Assembly (NCBI GenBank): GCA_964636705.1
Contig: CAZWUJ010000013.1
Span: 1 to 64,000, forward strand
Direction of reading: 5' to 3'
From: VXRJ01 sp964636705
GTDB taxonomy: Bacteria; Acidobacteriota; Vicinamibacteria; Vicinamibacterales; UBA8438
DNA: 64,000 nucleotides
Shown: positions 1 to 8,496 of the stretch, piece after piece
Position numbering within the stretch: position 1 is the stretch's first letter
Layout of the letters: each line of letters starts with the position of its first letter
Notes under the pieces: generated by a model
Database searches by the model: none
Seen by the model: the letters and a program-made list of their open reading frames with translations, nothing else
What the model was told of the DNA's origin: nothing
Translations under genes and position numbers: made by a program

Positions 1-819
1 CACTATGTCCTTTGGATCCTATGGTTTAGGCCGAAACCGGCTCAGAAACTTCGGGTTAGCTGGAACGTCAACGGCCTCCGCGCCTGCGCCAGGAAGGGCT
101 TCCTCCGGTTCCTCGCGGACGCCGACGCGGATATCGTCGGCCTTCAGGAAGTGCGGGCCTTCGAGCATCAACTGGAACCGGCGGTCCGCGCTCCGGCCGG
201 TTGGCACGCGGTCTTCTCGCCGGCGGAGCGCCCCGGCTACAGCGGCGTCGCCATCTACTCGCGCGCGCGGCCCGACCGCGTCGAGACCGCGCTGGGCGAA
301 CCGCGCTTCGATGTCGAGGGGCGATTGCTCATCGCCCGTTTCGGACGCCTGGCGGTGGCGTCGGTCTACTTCCCCAAGGGTAGCGGCCGAGATCGCGACA
401 ACAGCCGGGTGCCCTACAAGCTCGACTTCTACGCGGCGCTCCTGGACCGGCTGCAGCGCCTGCGCCGGCGAGGACCGGTTCTCGCCATCGGCGACTACAA
501 CACGGCCCGCGAACCGATCGATCTCGCCCGGCCTGGAGCCAACACGAAGACCAGCGGCTTCCTGCCCGAGGAGCGCGCGGAACTGACGCGCTGGATCGAT
601 GCAGGCTGGGTAGACACGTTCCGCGCCCGGCATCCCGGCGAGGCGGGGCACTACACCTGGTGGCGGCAGTGGGGCGGCGCCCGCGAACGGAACATCGGAT
701 GGCGGATCGACTACGTGCTCGCCTCCCCCGCCGCGGCCCGCCGGGTGACCGACGCGTTCATCTGGCCCCACGTGGCCGGTTCCGACCACTGCCCCGTCGG
801 TGTCGACCTGTCCGGCTGA
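1..819 (+). CDS. xth: Exodeoxyribonuclease III (AP endonuclease), 5' partial
   Basis: Xth/ExoIII member of the endonuclease-exonuclease-phosphatase fold, which cleaves DNA 5' of abasic sites and removes 3' blocking groups in base excision repair. Frame 1 is open from the first base and already reads RVSWNVNGLRA, the family N-terminus, by base 50, followed by the metal-ligand motif VGLQEVRA. Further on come SGVAIYSR, the catalytic GDYNTA, WRIDYV and the C-terminal GSDHCPV with the catalytic Asp-His. There is no good start codon before the WNVNG motif in this frame, so the first few codons probably lie outside the window. About 270 residues are visible, the normal size. It is a stand-alone housekeeping gene; the next gene starts 114 bases later. 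Confidence 0.93.
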   Translation, partial: HYVLWILWFRPKPAQKLRVSWNVNGLRACARKGFLRFLADADADIVGLQEVRAFEHQLEPAVRAPAGWHAVFSPAERPGYSGVAIYSRARPDRVETALGEPRFDVEGRLLIARFGRLAVASVYFPKGSGRDRDNSRVPYKLDFYAALLDRLQRLRRRGPVLAIGDYNTAREPIDLARPGANTKTSGFLPEERAELTRWIDAGWVDTFRARHPGEAGHYTWWRQWGGARERNIGWRIDYVLASPAAARRVTDAFIWPHVAGSDHCPVGVDLSG

Positions 820-933
820 GGCCGGGGATCCGGGCGCTCAGGTCGCTCGGACGGTCTCGCCGCTCCCGCGCAGTGCTTGTGCGTGACCTCCGGCTTCTGC
901 TACCGTCAAAGACTTATGGTCGCAGGAGGATTG

Positions 934-1221
934 ATGCGCAGAGGGGTTGCACGCCGCGGCCCCGACTGGCGCGTTCTGGTCGCCGCACTGGCGGTCGCGC
1001 TGGTTGGCGCCGCTTCCGGCGCGGCCGTCTGGCACGAGGAGCATGCCGGCGATCAGGACTGCGCGGTCTGTCAGCTCCGGCATCAGCCGGCTGCCGACCT
1101 GGCCGTCTCGATCCCGATCGGATCGGTGGACGTTCCGGAACTGCTCGTCCACGCTCCCAGCGCCGGATGGGTCGCCTCCGGCCACATTCCTCGCCTCCCC
1201 GCCCGCGCCCCACCCGCCTAG
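934..1221 (+). CDS. DUF2946-like small exported protein
   Basis: A 95-residue protein with an Arg-rich N-terminus, one hydrophobic segment (about residues 13-31, VLVAALAVALVGAASGAAV) and then HEEHAGDQDCAVCQLRHQ, a His/Cys cluster with a CxxC motif. This layout resembles DUF2946, a family of short exported or membrane-anchored proteins often next to metal uptake or efflux genes. The ATG at 934 is chosen because AGGAGG sits at 924-929 just ahead of it; a longer reading from 877 lacks a ribosome-binding site. It lies upstream of a metal-type TonB receptor on the same strand, so a role in metal binding or delivery is a reasonable guess, but no activity can be assigned. Confidence 0.6.
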   Translation: MRRGVARRGPDWRVLVAALAVALVGAASGAAVWHEEHAGDQDCAVCQLRHQPAADLAVSIPIGSVDVPELLVHAPSAGWVASGHIPRLPARAPPA

Positions 1222-1407
1222 CCGCCCTTCGTATCCCGGCTGGCTCTGATCGGCGACGACGCCACCCGTTCTCGGCGCGGCAAGTGCATCTGCCCCATGT
1301 CGGGCGCGGTGCCCGAACGCCACGTCGCGCGTTCCGCCGCCCATCCGCCGGCCATCACAAGACAGGGAAGGAATGCGAGCTGTCGCTCGCGTGTGGGGAG
1401 TTCGAGG

Positions 1408-4051
1408 ATGAAGTGCATGAAGAAGAAATTGACGAGCGAGGTGGTAGTTGCAGCAGGCATCCTTATGATGGCCGGCATGGCCACTCCCGCCGGCGCCCAG
1501 GAACCCGGCACGGTGAGCGGCACGGTGACGTTGACGGATACGGGAGGCCCGGTCCACGGGGCGGTGATCCTGGTGGTCGGGTCCGGCGCGTTCGCGCTGA
1601 CCGACGAAGACGGGATGTTCGCGGTTGAGAACGTGACGCCGGGAGACTACGAGGTGCTCGCGCAGCGCGAACACCTGACGGCGGGGCGGCAGACGGTGAG
1701 CGTCCCGCCGGGCGGACAGGCGACGGTGGACTTCGCGCTGGAGCTGTCACCTGTCCATGAAGATGTGACGGTGACCGCCTCGGTCACCGGCGCCGAAACG
1801 ACGTTCGAGGCATTCAACGCGGTAACGACGCTGGATTCGTTCGACATCGTCGGCACGGCGGAGGGAAGCCTGGGCGACGCCTTGCGCAACGAGCCGGGCA
1901 TCGCCAGCCGGAGCTTCGGTCCTGGATCCAGCCGTCCAATCATCCGCGGCTTCGACGGCGACCGCGTCCTGATTCTGGAGGACGGCGTCCGGACCGGTGA
2001 CCTCTCGAGCCAGTCCGGCGACCACGGGGTGACCATCGACCCGAACATCGCCGAGCGGATCGAGATCGTCCGGGGCCCGGCGACGCTGCTCTACGGCTCG
2101 AACGCGGTAGGCGGTCTGGTCAATATCGTGACGCCCCACGAGAGCTACCGCGACTCGCTGTTCTCCGGCACGCGCGCCCAGTTCAACGCCGATGGCGGCA
2201 GCGCCAACAGCCAGGTCGGCACCAACGGCAGCGTGCAGCACGCGCAGGGCAACGTCCTGTTCTGGGCGGGCGCCAGCACCCGGCGGACCGACGACTACCA
2301 GACGCCCGAGGGAACGGTCGAGAACTCCGCCACCGAACTGACGAATGGACGGGCGGGCGTCGGCTACTTCGGCGGGAACTTCTTCGCGAGCGCCGGCATC
2401 ACCATGGAGAACGGCCGCTACGGCGTCCCGTTCGCGGGCGAATTCCACGGCCATCACGGAGTGGAAGACGATCACGCCCACGAGGAAGAAGACGACCACG
2501 ACCACGAAGACGAGGACGATCACGACCACGAAGAGGAAGAGGACGACCACGACCACGAAGAGGAAGACCGCGAGGTGGCGATCGATCTCGATTCGCGGCG
2601 GCGCGCAGGCCGGTTCGACATCGGAGCGCGCGACCTCAACAACAACCTCATCGATGGCTTTCAGCTCAGCGTGAGCATGATCGACTGGGAGCACGACGAG
2701 CTGGAGATCGAGGAAGGAATCGAGAGTATCGGCACGGCGTTCACCAACCGGACCACTCTCGTGCGGGCCGAAGTGGATCAGCGTCAGACCAACCGGTTCG
2801 CCGGCAAGTTCGGCGCGTGGGCACAGTTCCGCGACTTCGAAGCCGTCGGCGCCGAGGCGCTCGCGCCGCAGACCGACCAGACGTCGTTCGCCGCCTTCGC
2901 CTACGAGGAGGTGAACTTCGGACGGGTGCGGCTGCAGTTCGGCGCCCGTGTCGAGCGGAACGACTACCGGGCCATGGAACGGGTCGGCGGACATGCGCAT
3001 GACGAGGAGGACCACGACCACGAGGAAGGCGAGGATCACGNNNNNNNNNNNNNNNNNNNNNNNNNNNNNNNNNNNNNNNNNNNNNNNNNNNNNNNNNNNN
3101 NNNNNNNNNNNNNNNNNNNNNNNNNNNNNNNNNNNNNNNNACCACGAGGAAGAGGACGACCACGACCACGAGGAAGAGGACGACCACGACCACGAGGAAG
3201 AGGACGACCACGACCACGACGACGAAGACGACCACGACGACGACCACGACGAGGAAGAGCACGTTCTGGTGGCGCCCGACCCGCGCGATCGCAACTTCCT
3301 CGGCGCGTCAGCCTCGTTCGGTTTGCACGCCGACCTGGGCGCCGATACCGCGTTCGTAGCCAATGTGACCCAGTCGCACCGCGCGCCGGCGCTCGAGGAG
3401 CTCTACAACTTCGGCCCGCACGTCGGGAACCTCGCCTTCGAAGTGGGCAACCCGGAGATGGACGCGGAGACGACGCTCGGTCTCGACCTGAGCCTGCGCC
3501 ATCAGTCGGACCGGGTCCGGAGCGAGCTGAACTTCTACACCTACGGCATCAGCAACTTCATCTACGGCGAACGGACCGGCGAGGTCGAGGACAACCTGAT
3601 AGTGCTCGACTTCACGCAGGGTGACAGCCGGTTCGTCGGGTTCGACGCGCGGGGCAGCGTTCGACTGGCGGAGAGCGCGTGGGTGACGCTTGGCCTCGGC
3701 TACGTCAGTGCGCGGCTCACTGCGACCGACGAGCCGCTGCCGCGGATCCCGCCGCTACGCGGGACCCTCAGTCTGGACGTGCCGGTCGGCGGTTTCACGT
3801 TCAGCCCGGAACTGGAGTTCGCCGGCACGCAGGATCGGGTGTACCACGATGAGACGGAAACCGATGGGTACTCGGTGGTCAACCTGCGCGCATCGTACGT
3901 CTGGCCGCGCCAGCACACCGCGCACATCCTGAGCGTCACCGGCTTCAACCTGACGAACGCCACGTACCGCAACCACACGTCGTTCATCAAGGACCTCGCG
4001 CCGGAGATCGGCCGCGGCGTGCGAGTAGGCTACTCCGTGCGGTTCTTCTAG
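1408..4051 (+). CDS. TonB-dependent receptor with His-rich metal-binding loops (assembly gap inside)
   Basis: Outer-membrane gated channel, probably for zinc or another divalent metal. The start ATG at 1408 follows GGGGAG; the N-terminus is a Sec signal peptide ending near ATPAGAQ. Next come a carboxypeptidase-regulatory-like domain (about residues 35-115), a plug domain with PIIRGFDGDRVLILEDG and the TonB-receptor signature around RIEIVRGPATLLYGSNAVGG, then a 22-strand-type barrel ending in aromatic Phe (VRFF). Two loops are extremely rich in His, Asp and Glu (bases 2449-2570 and about 3000-3255), as in zinc receptors of the ZnuD type. The gene is interrupted by 100 N. The reading frame before the gap (1) and after it (2) differ only because 100 is a placeholder: joining base 3040 to 3141 restores a continuous DDHDHEEE repeat. 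The P-type metal ATPase at 5166 supports a metal role. Confidence 0.9.
3041..3140. other. Assembly gap of 100 N inside the receptor gene
   Basis: Exactly 100 N, the usual scaffolding placeholder for unknown length. It lies within a low-complexity His/Asp/Glu-coding tandem repeat, which explains why assembly failed. Frame logic shows that the missing length must be a multiple of three if the gene is intact. Confidence 0.97.
3141..3212 (+). repeat. 24-bp tandem repeat, three exact copies after the gap
   Basis: Bases 3141-3164, 3165-3188 and 3189-3212 are identical 24-mers, each coding one DDHDHEEE-type octapeptide of the receptor loop. More copies may be hidden in the gap. A related, less regular copy of the same composition codes the first acidic/His loop at 2449-2570. 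Confidence 0.93.
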
Positions 4052-4086
4052 ACGGGGGGCGTCGCCCGAGTTGCCGCGCGTGTCCG

Positions 4087-4105
4087 GCGCCCTGGTCCAG
4101 GGCGC
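4087..4105. terminator. Possible bidirectional terminator hairpin
   Basis: GCGCCCTGGTCCAGGGCGC is a perfect 19-base inverted repeat lying between the convergent receptor gene (ends 4051) and the EEP-family gene (ends 4109). There is no T-tract, so it would be a GC-hairpin type of terminator or a transcript-end stabiliser. Confidence 0.45.
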
Positions 4106-4108
4106 ACG

Positions 4109-5068
4109 TCAGTGCAGGAGGACGCGCGCGACGACCGGGTAGTGGTCGGAGGGGTACCGCCCGTTGTCGTGATCGATGATGGTCTCGACCGAGCGGACCC
4201 CGATCGGCCCGCCTACGAGGATCCAGTCGATCCGGCCCTCGTTCGCGTGCTCTGGAGGAAGAAAGTCGCTTGACGTGCGGGCCGGGCCGATCCGGCGGTC
4301 CGCCAGCGTCCACGCGTCGCGCAGGCCCGTGGAGGTCGCTACGCGCCAGGTATCGCTATCTTCCGCCGCCGCGTTGAAGTCGCCAACGGCCAGGACCGGC
4401 GTGCCCTCGGGCAGCGCGGCGACCCGCTCCGCGATCATCGTCGCGGACTGAACCTGTCGCTCGCCCCGCCGGAGCGTGAGATGCGTGTTGTAGACATAGA
4501 ACCGGCGGTCGGTGTGAACGTGATGGAAATGCGCCCAGGTGACGATACGGGAGACACGCCGGCGGAAGCCGGTCCCGGTCGGCCCGGCGGGTGTCGCCGA
4601 GAGCCAGAACGTGCCGGACTCGACCGGCAGAAGCTCGCGGTGCCGATAGAAGATCGGCACGTGTTCGCTCAGGCCGCGACCGCCGTTCAACCCGCGGTCG
4701 ACGCCGAGCCAGCGATAGTCGGGCAGCTTCGCGGAAAGGTAGTCAAGCTGGTCGGCGAGTGCCTCCTGCAGGCCAGCCACCTGCGGCGCGACTTCCGCGA
4801 TGGTGTCGGCCACCAGTGCGCGGCGGTGGGGCCAGCCGTTCTCGCCATCTTCCGCGCTGTTGCCGGACGTCCGGATGTTGAATGTCATCACGGTAAGCGG
4901 CAGCGGTTCGGGTGGGGGATCTGCTTGCCCCGCGCGCTGTGTGCCCAACCTGCCCTGCTCGCCGCTTGCGCCGGCGCCGTCAGCGACCGCCAGGACCACG
5001 GTGAGTGCGGCGGTGAGCGCGGCCGACACGGCACGGGCGGTTCGACGCGGAGGGCGGCGCGGCACCAC
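4109..5068 (-). CDS. Secreted endonuclease/exonuclease/phosphatase family protein
   Basis: 319 residues with a hydrophobic N-terminal export signal (about residues 13-34), then an EEP domain: VMTFNIRTS, the metal ligand VAGLQEAL, YNTHLTLRRGERQ, VLAVGDFNAAAEDSD with catalytic Asp/Asn, RIDWILVGG and SDHYPVVARV. This set matches secreted Mg-dependent phosphodiesterases of the EEP family (DNase I, sphingomyelinase and sugar-phosphatase relatives); the substrate cannot be read from sequence. Translation probably starts at one of two adjacent GTG codons at 5063-5068. It is convergent with the metal receptor and divergent from the metal ATPase, with 97 bases between the two start codons for both promoters. 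Confidence 0.85.
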   Translation of the reverse strand: MVPRRPPRRTARAVSAALTAALTVVLAVADGAGASGEQGRLGTQRAGQADPPPEPLPLTVMTFNIRTSGNSAEDGENGWPHRRALVADTIAEVAPQVAGLQEALADQLDYLSAKLPDYRWLGVDRGLNGGRGLSEHVPIFYRHRELLPVESGTFWLSATPAGPTGTGFRRRVSRIVTWAHFHHVHTDRRFYVYNTHLTLRRGERQVQSATMIAERVAALPEGTPVLAVGDFNAAAEDSDTWRVATSTGLRDAWTLADRRIGPARTSSDFLPPEHANEGRIDWILVGGPIGVRSVETIIDHDNGRYPSDHYPVVARVLLH

Positions 5069-5165
5069 GCCGGCAGTTTACAGGCAATCGGTCGCGACGA
5101 AGCTACCCGGAGCGCCCCCTTGGCGTCTTTGGCTTCCGCATCGGATAAGGTGAGATAGAGAGCAG

Positions 5166-7433
5166 ATGACGACCACCGTAGCGGCGACCCCACCTTCAGC
5201 CGCACCGGCCGACGGCGCCACCGAGCAACTCGATTTTCGGGTCGAGGGTCTCGACTGCACGGAAGAGGCGACGTTGATCCGGCGCGAGCTGTCGGGCTGC
5301 GCCGGCGTCTGCAACATCGCATTCCACGTCATCGAGGGGCGGATGACGGTGGATATCGACCGATCGCTATGCGGTCCGGATGAGGTGACGGCGGCGGTCG
5401 CGAGGCTCGGGATGAAGGCGCATCCCTGGACGCCGGCCACGGACGGCCTGGCAGCGCCAGCGGCCGCTACGTTCTGGGAGCGGCACGGGCGCCAACTGCT
5501 CACCGGCGTCAGCGGAACGGCCCTCGCTGGCGCCCTCACGTGGCATGGCATCGGGGCGGGACAACTGACTTCGGCGCTCCTCGCCCACGATCATGGCGCC
5601 GCAGGCCTGGAGCCGATCGTGCTCGTCCTCTTCGTCACGGCAATCGTTGCCGGGTTGTTCCAATCCGCGCCCACCGCGGTCCGGTCTCTGGCGCGGCTCC
5701 GCCCGGACATGAACGCCCTGGTGCTGGTGTCAGTCGTGGGTGCGATCACGCTGGGAGAATGGGCGGAAGCGGGAACCCTCGCGTTCCTGTATGGACTCGC
5801 CGGACTGATCGAGAACTGGAACGCCCTGCGCGCCCGGAAGGCCATCGGCTCGCTCGTCCGGATTTCGCCGGCGATGGCGTCGGTTGTCCACGGGGAACAT
5901 GAACATCGCGTGACCGTCGACCGCGTGGCGGTCGGCGCGCACGTACGGGTGCGGCCGGGCGAACGCGTCCCCTGTGACGGTGTGGTGACCGGCGGCAGCT
6001 CGTACGTGGACCAGGCATTGGTGACCGGCGAGTCCGCGCCGGCCTGGAAGTCGGCCGGCGACCCGGTCTTCGCGGGAACCCTGAACGGCCACGGCGTGAT
6101 AGAGATCCGGACGACACGGCCTGCCTCCGACACGACCCTCGCCCGGATCATCCGGATGGTGGGCGAGAGCCACCATCACCGCGCGCAGTCGGAGCGCTTC
6201 ATCGACACCTTCGCGCGCTACTACACCCCGCTGATGTTTGTCGTCGCGGCTGCGGTCGGAGTCGTCCCGCCTCTCCTGCTGGGGGGCGCCTGGGACCACT
6301 GGTTCTACCAGGCGATGTTGATCCTGCTGATTTCGTGCCCGTGCGGCCTGGCGATTTCGACGCCGGTAACCATTGCGGCGGGGCTGGCGGCGGCGGCGCG
6401 GGGCGGCGTGCTGATCAAGGGAGGTGTCCACCTGGAGAACCTTGCGCGTGTCCGCGCCTTCGCGTTCGACAAGACCGGGGTCGTCACCCAGGGCGAACCG
6501 GAAGTGCAGGAGCTACGGCCGGTGGGCGCGCGCTCCGAAGGCGACGTGCTGTCGCGCCTGCTGGCCATCGAACTGCGAAGCGAGCATCCGCTCGCGCGCG
6601 CCATCGTGCGCTACGCGCGCGAACGCGGCGTGGACGCTCCCGATCTGGCGAACTTCGAAGCGATCGAAGGACGCGGCGCCGAGGCGACAGTGCACGGCGA
6701 AGATTTCTGGGTGGGCAGCGCGCGGTTCGCGCGCGAGAAGCTGGGGCACGACCATCTGCCGCAGGAGCTGTCCGATCTGCCCAGTGCCGACCGGACCGTC
6801 GTCATCTGCGGCGCAGGAACGGAGCCGTGGGCCGTGGTTACCCTGTCGGACCCGGTCCGCTCGGAAGCGTCCTGGACGATGTCGCGTCTCGGCGCGCAAG
6901 GAATCCGCCCAGTGCTGCTCACCGGTGACAACCGGGTGACGGCCCATAGCGTCGCCGGGCGAGTCGGCCTCTCGGACGTGCGTGCCGAACTGCTGCCGGA
7001 GGACAAGGCGGCCGCGATCGGCGAACTGCGCGCCCGCTACGGCGTCACCGCGATGGCGGGCGACGGTATCAACGACAGTCCGGCCCTGGTCGCGTCGTCC
7101 GTTGGCATCGCCCTCGGCACGAATGCGACCGATCTCGCGGTCGAATCGGCCGATGTCGTCCTGATGCGGCCCGACCTCCGCGTCCTGCCTCTCCTCGTCG
7201 ATCACGCCCGTCGCGCGCGCACGCGCATCATCGAGAACATCGTCATGGCCCTCGGCGCCAAGGCACTCTTCCTCGTCGCCATGGCCCTCGGCGCCGCCAC
7301 GTTGTGGATGGCCGTCGCCGCCGACATGGGCGCGTCGCTGCTGGTCACGTTCAACGGTCTCCGGATGCTGCGGCAACCGAGCGATCCCTCCGACGGCAGC
7401 GCCCCCGCCGACCTCGCCGCCCAGGACGCATAA
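5166..7433 (+). CDS. Heavy-metal P1B-type ATPase (zinc/cadmium/cobalt class likely)
   Basis: 755-residue inner-membrane metal pump. Residues 22-90 form an HMA-like domain with the single-Cys motif GLDCTEEA, typical of Zn/Cd/Co-type rather than copper-type pumps (which carry CxxC). The usual elements follow: TGES in the actuator loop, the membrane metal site CPC at 391-393, the phosphorylation site DKTG starting at D435, HPLARAI in the nucleotide domain, and GDGINDSPAL near residue 632. Four transmembrane segments precede and two follow the catalytic loops, as in the family. An AAGGTGAG sequence lies about 13 bases before the ATG. It shares the locus with a metal-type TonB receptor, so uptake across the outer membrane and export from the cytoplasm may be balanced here. 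Confidence 0.93.
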   Translation: MTTTVAATPPSAAPADGATEQLDFRVEGLDCTEEATLIRRELSGCAGVCNIAFHVIEGRMTVDIDRSLCGPDEVTAAVARLGMKAHPWTPATDGLAAPAAATFWERHGRQLLTGVSGTALAGALTWHGIGAGQLTSALLAHDHGAAGLEPIVLVLFVTAIVAGLFQSAPTAVRSLARLRPDMNALVLVSVVGAITLGEWAEAGTLAFLYGLAGLIENWNALRARKAIGSLVRISPAMASVVHGEHEHRVTVDRVAVGAHVRVRPGERVPCDGVVTGGSSYVDQALVTGESAPAWKSAGDPVFAGTLNGHGVIEIRTTRPASDTTLARIIRMVGESHHHRAQSERFIDTFARYYTPLMFVVAAAVGVVPPLLLGGAWDHWFYQAMLILLISCPCGLAISTPVTIAAGLAAAARGGVLIKGGVHLENLARVRAFAFDKTGVVTQGEPEVQELRPVGARSEGDVLSRLLAIELRSEHPLARAIVRYARERGVDAPDLANFEAIEGRGAEATVHGEDFWVGSARFAREKLGHDHLPQELSDLPSADRTVVICGAGTEPWAVVTLSDPVRSEASWTMSRLGAQGIRPVLLTGDNRVTAHSVAGRVGLSDVRAELLPEDKAAAIGELRARYGVTAMAGDGINDSPALVASSVGIALGTNATDLAVESADVVLMRPDLRVLPLLVDHARRARTRIIENIVMALGAKALFLVAMALGAATLWMAVAADMGASLLVTFNGLRMLRQPSDPSDGSAPADLAAQDA

Positions 7434-7440
7434 GGTGATT

Positions 7441-7488
7441 GCCGGCCTGGAGGCCGGCGCACCCTGGTCCGCCGGCCTCCAGGCCGGC
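7441..7488. repeat. Palindrome cluster A (two units)
   Basis: GCCGGCCTGGAGGCCGGC at 7441-7458 and its reverse-complement form at 7471-7488. Each unit is an 8-bp stem with a 2-base loop, followed by a GCACC or ACCGTCC tail. The cluster lies between the convergent ends of the metal ATPase (7433) and hicA (7499), where a bidirectional terminator would sit. Confidence 0.9.
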
Positions 7489-7498
7489 ACCGTCCGCA

Positions 7499-7744
7499 TC
7501 ATTCACTGAGGAACGCCGCTCTCACTTCGGACTCCGGCACGAACCGCGCAACGCGCCGGTAGATGGCGCGCACGGTACCGAGCGGAAGCTGCTGATGCAG
7601 CGGCACCGTCACCACCTGGCGGGCGCCGGTCGGAGCGATTCGAACCAGCGTGACGTGGCTTCCACGCGTGCGGTCGACGCCAAAGCCCATCCGCTGCAGA
7701 AGGCGCACGATCTGCTTCGCCGTAAGGCGTCGCAAGCGCGCCAT
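7499..7744 (-). CDS. hicA: HicA family toxin (mRNA interferase)
   Basis: An 81-residue dsRBD-like HicA/YcfA protein. RGSHVTL carries the catalytic His, preceded by a Lys/Arg-rich helix (RLTAKQIVRLLQRMGF) and followed by VPLHQQLPLGTVRAIYR, the usual family core. HicA cleaves mRNA in a ribosome-independent manner and is neutralised by HicB. Its ATG overlaps the HicB stop codon (TGATG at 7742-7746), so the pair is translationally coupled; a GTG one codon earlier is an alternative start. Most hic loci place hicA first; here the antitoxin comes first. Confidence 0.88.
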   Translation of the reverse strand: MARLRRLTAKQIVRLLQRMGFGVDRTRGSHVTLVRIAPTGARQVVTVPLHQQLPLGTVRAIYRRVARFVPESEVRAAFLSE

Positions 7745-8304
7745 CACTCGCCGAACGGAGAGAACTCGTAGGTCAGCGACAGCCGTGGCTTCGGTGACAG
7801 TCCGGACTCGATCGGGTCTTCAGCCTCCAGGTGCAGGCCGACGGCCTCGCGCAGGTTGTCGATCAACGCGTCCAGCGTGCGACCCTGCGTGACGACCGCC
7901 GCCTCCATGCACTCGGCGACGTACCACCCCTCGCTCTCGGTGACTACCACGTGAATCGTCGACGCCGTCGTCGGAGCATCGATCACATAGGCGGGGGCGA
8001 CCTCCCGTACCACCATGACGGTCGCGCCGGGCGTCTCGGTGGGCGCGGGGCGCTGGCGGTAGTCCGGCTCGACCTGGTACAGGCCACGTGCGACGCGGAG
8101 GAAGTACGGCCAACGGTGTTGGTGATGACTCGGTGCGTTGACGCAGCACCGACTGTTCACGTGGGTACGAACGGTGGACTCGTTCAAGTGCGCAAGTTCG
8201 CGCACCACGTCCACCATGCGGAACGTCCAGTCCCCGCCGGCCACACGGCGCGCTGCTTCGAGGACCTCCATCTGGACGGTCCGGTTCTCCGGGTATTCGG
8301 CCAT
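7744..8304 (-). CDS. hicB: HicB-type antitoxin with extra N-terminal DUF7669-like domain
   Basis: 186 residues. The C-terminal part (about residues 110-165) is a HicB-like partial RNase H fold: HVVVTESEGWYVAECMEA followed by TLDALIDNLREAVGLHLE. The N-terminal part (about residues 5-80) is not HicB; MVDVVRELAHLNESTVRTHV and YFLRVARGLYQ look like a winged-helix domain of the DUF7669 type, which would supply DNA binding in place of the usual C-terminal helix-turn-helix or RHH. A strong ribosome-binding site (AAGGAGG on the minus strand, bases 8311-8317) precedes the ATG. hicA follows with overlapping codons. Autoregulation through the ACTTG repeats just upstream is likely but inferred. Confidence 0.82.
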   Translation of the reverse strand: MAEYPENRTVQMEVLEAARRVAGGDWTFRMVDVVRELAHLNESTVRTHVNSRCCVNAPSHHQHRWPYFLRVARGLYQVEPDYRQRPAPTETPGATVMVVREVAPAYVIDAPTTASTIHVVVTESEGWYVAECMEAAVVTQGRTLDALIDNLREAVGLHLEAEDPIESGLSPKPRLSLTYEFSPFGE

Positions 8305-8328
8305 GAGGCGCCTCCTTCCCGACGATAG

Positions 8329-8358
8329 TAGTTACTTGTAGTCAAGTGATTGTCAAGT
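8329..8358 (-). promoter_or_regulatory. hicBA promoter and likely operator
   Basis: On the minus strand a consensus -35 TTGACA (8351-8356) and a -10-like TAACTA (8329-8334) are separated by 16 bases. Between and over them lie ACTTG half-sites: a direct pair (CACTTGAC twice) and an inverted pair ACTTG-N4-CAAGT at 8334-8347. Overlap of the repeats with the core promoter is what negative autoregulation of a toxin-antitoxin operon would need. Confidence 0.55.
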
Positions 8359-8386
8359 GTAATACCGCCGGGGTCCGCCGCGGTCC

Positions 8387-8483
8387 GCCGGCTTCCAAGC
8401 CGGCAAAGAAAGTGATCGCTGGCCCGGAGGCCGGCGCACCTGGGAAGGCGGGCGCACCCTGGTCCGCCGGCCTCCAGGCCGGC
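8387..8483. repeat. Palindrome cluster B (two units plus a degenerate one)
   Basis: GCCGGCTTCCAAGCCGGC at 8387-8404 and GCCGGCCTCCAGGCCGGC at 8466-8483, with a degenerate unit near 8420-8435. The first copy differs from consensus at two positions that pair with each other, so the stem is kept. The cluster fills the gap between the hicB promoter and the 3' end of the transporter operon (8497). Confidence 0.88.
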
Positions 8484-8496
8484 ACCGTCCGGCGCA

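Noticed and set aside
1747..3363. Long minus-strand reading across the metal receptor with Val/Phe- or Trp/Ser-rich runs
   Set aside because: Antisense of the His/Asp/Glu repeats in the receptor; it has no start context or homology and crosses the N gap.
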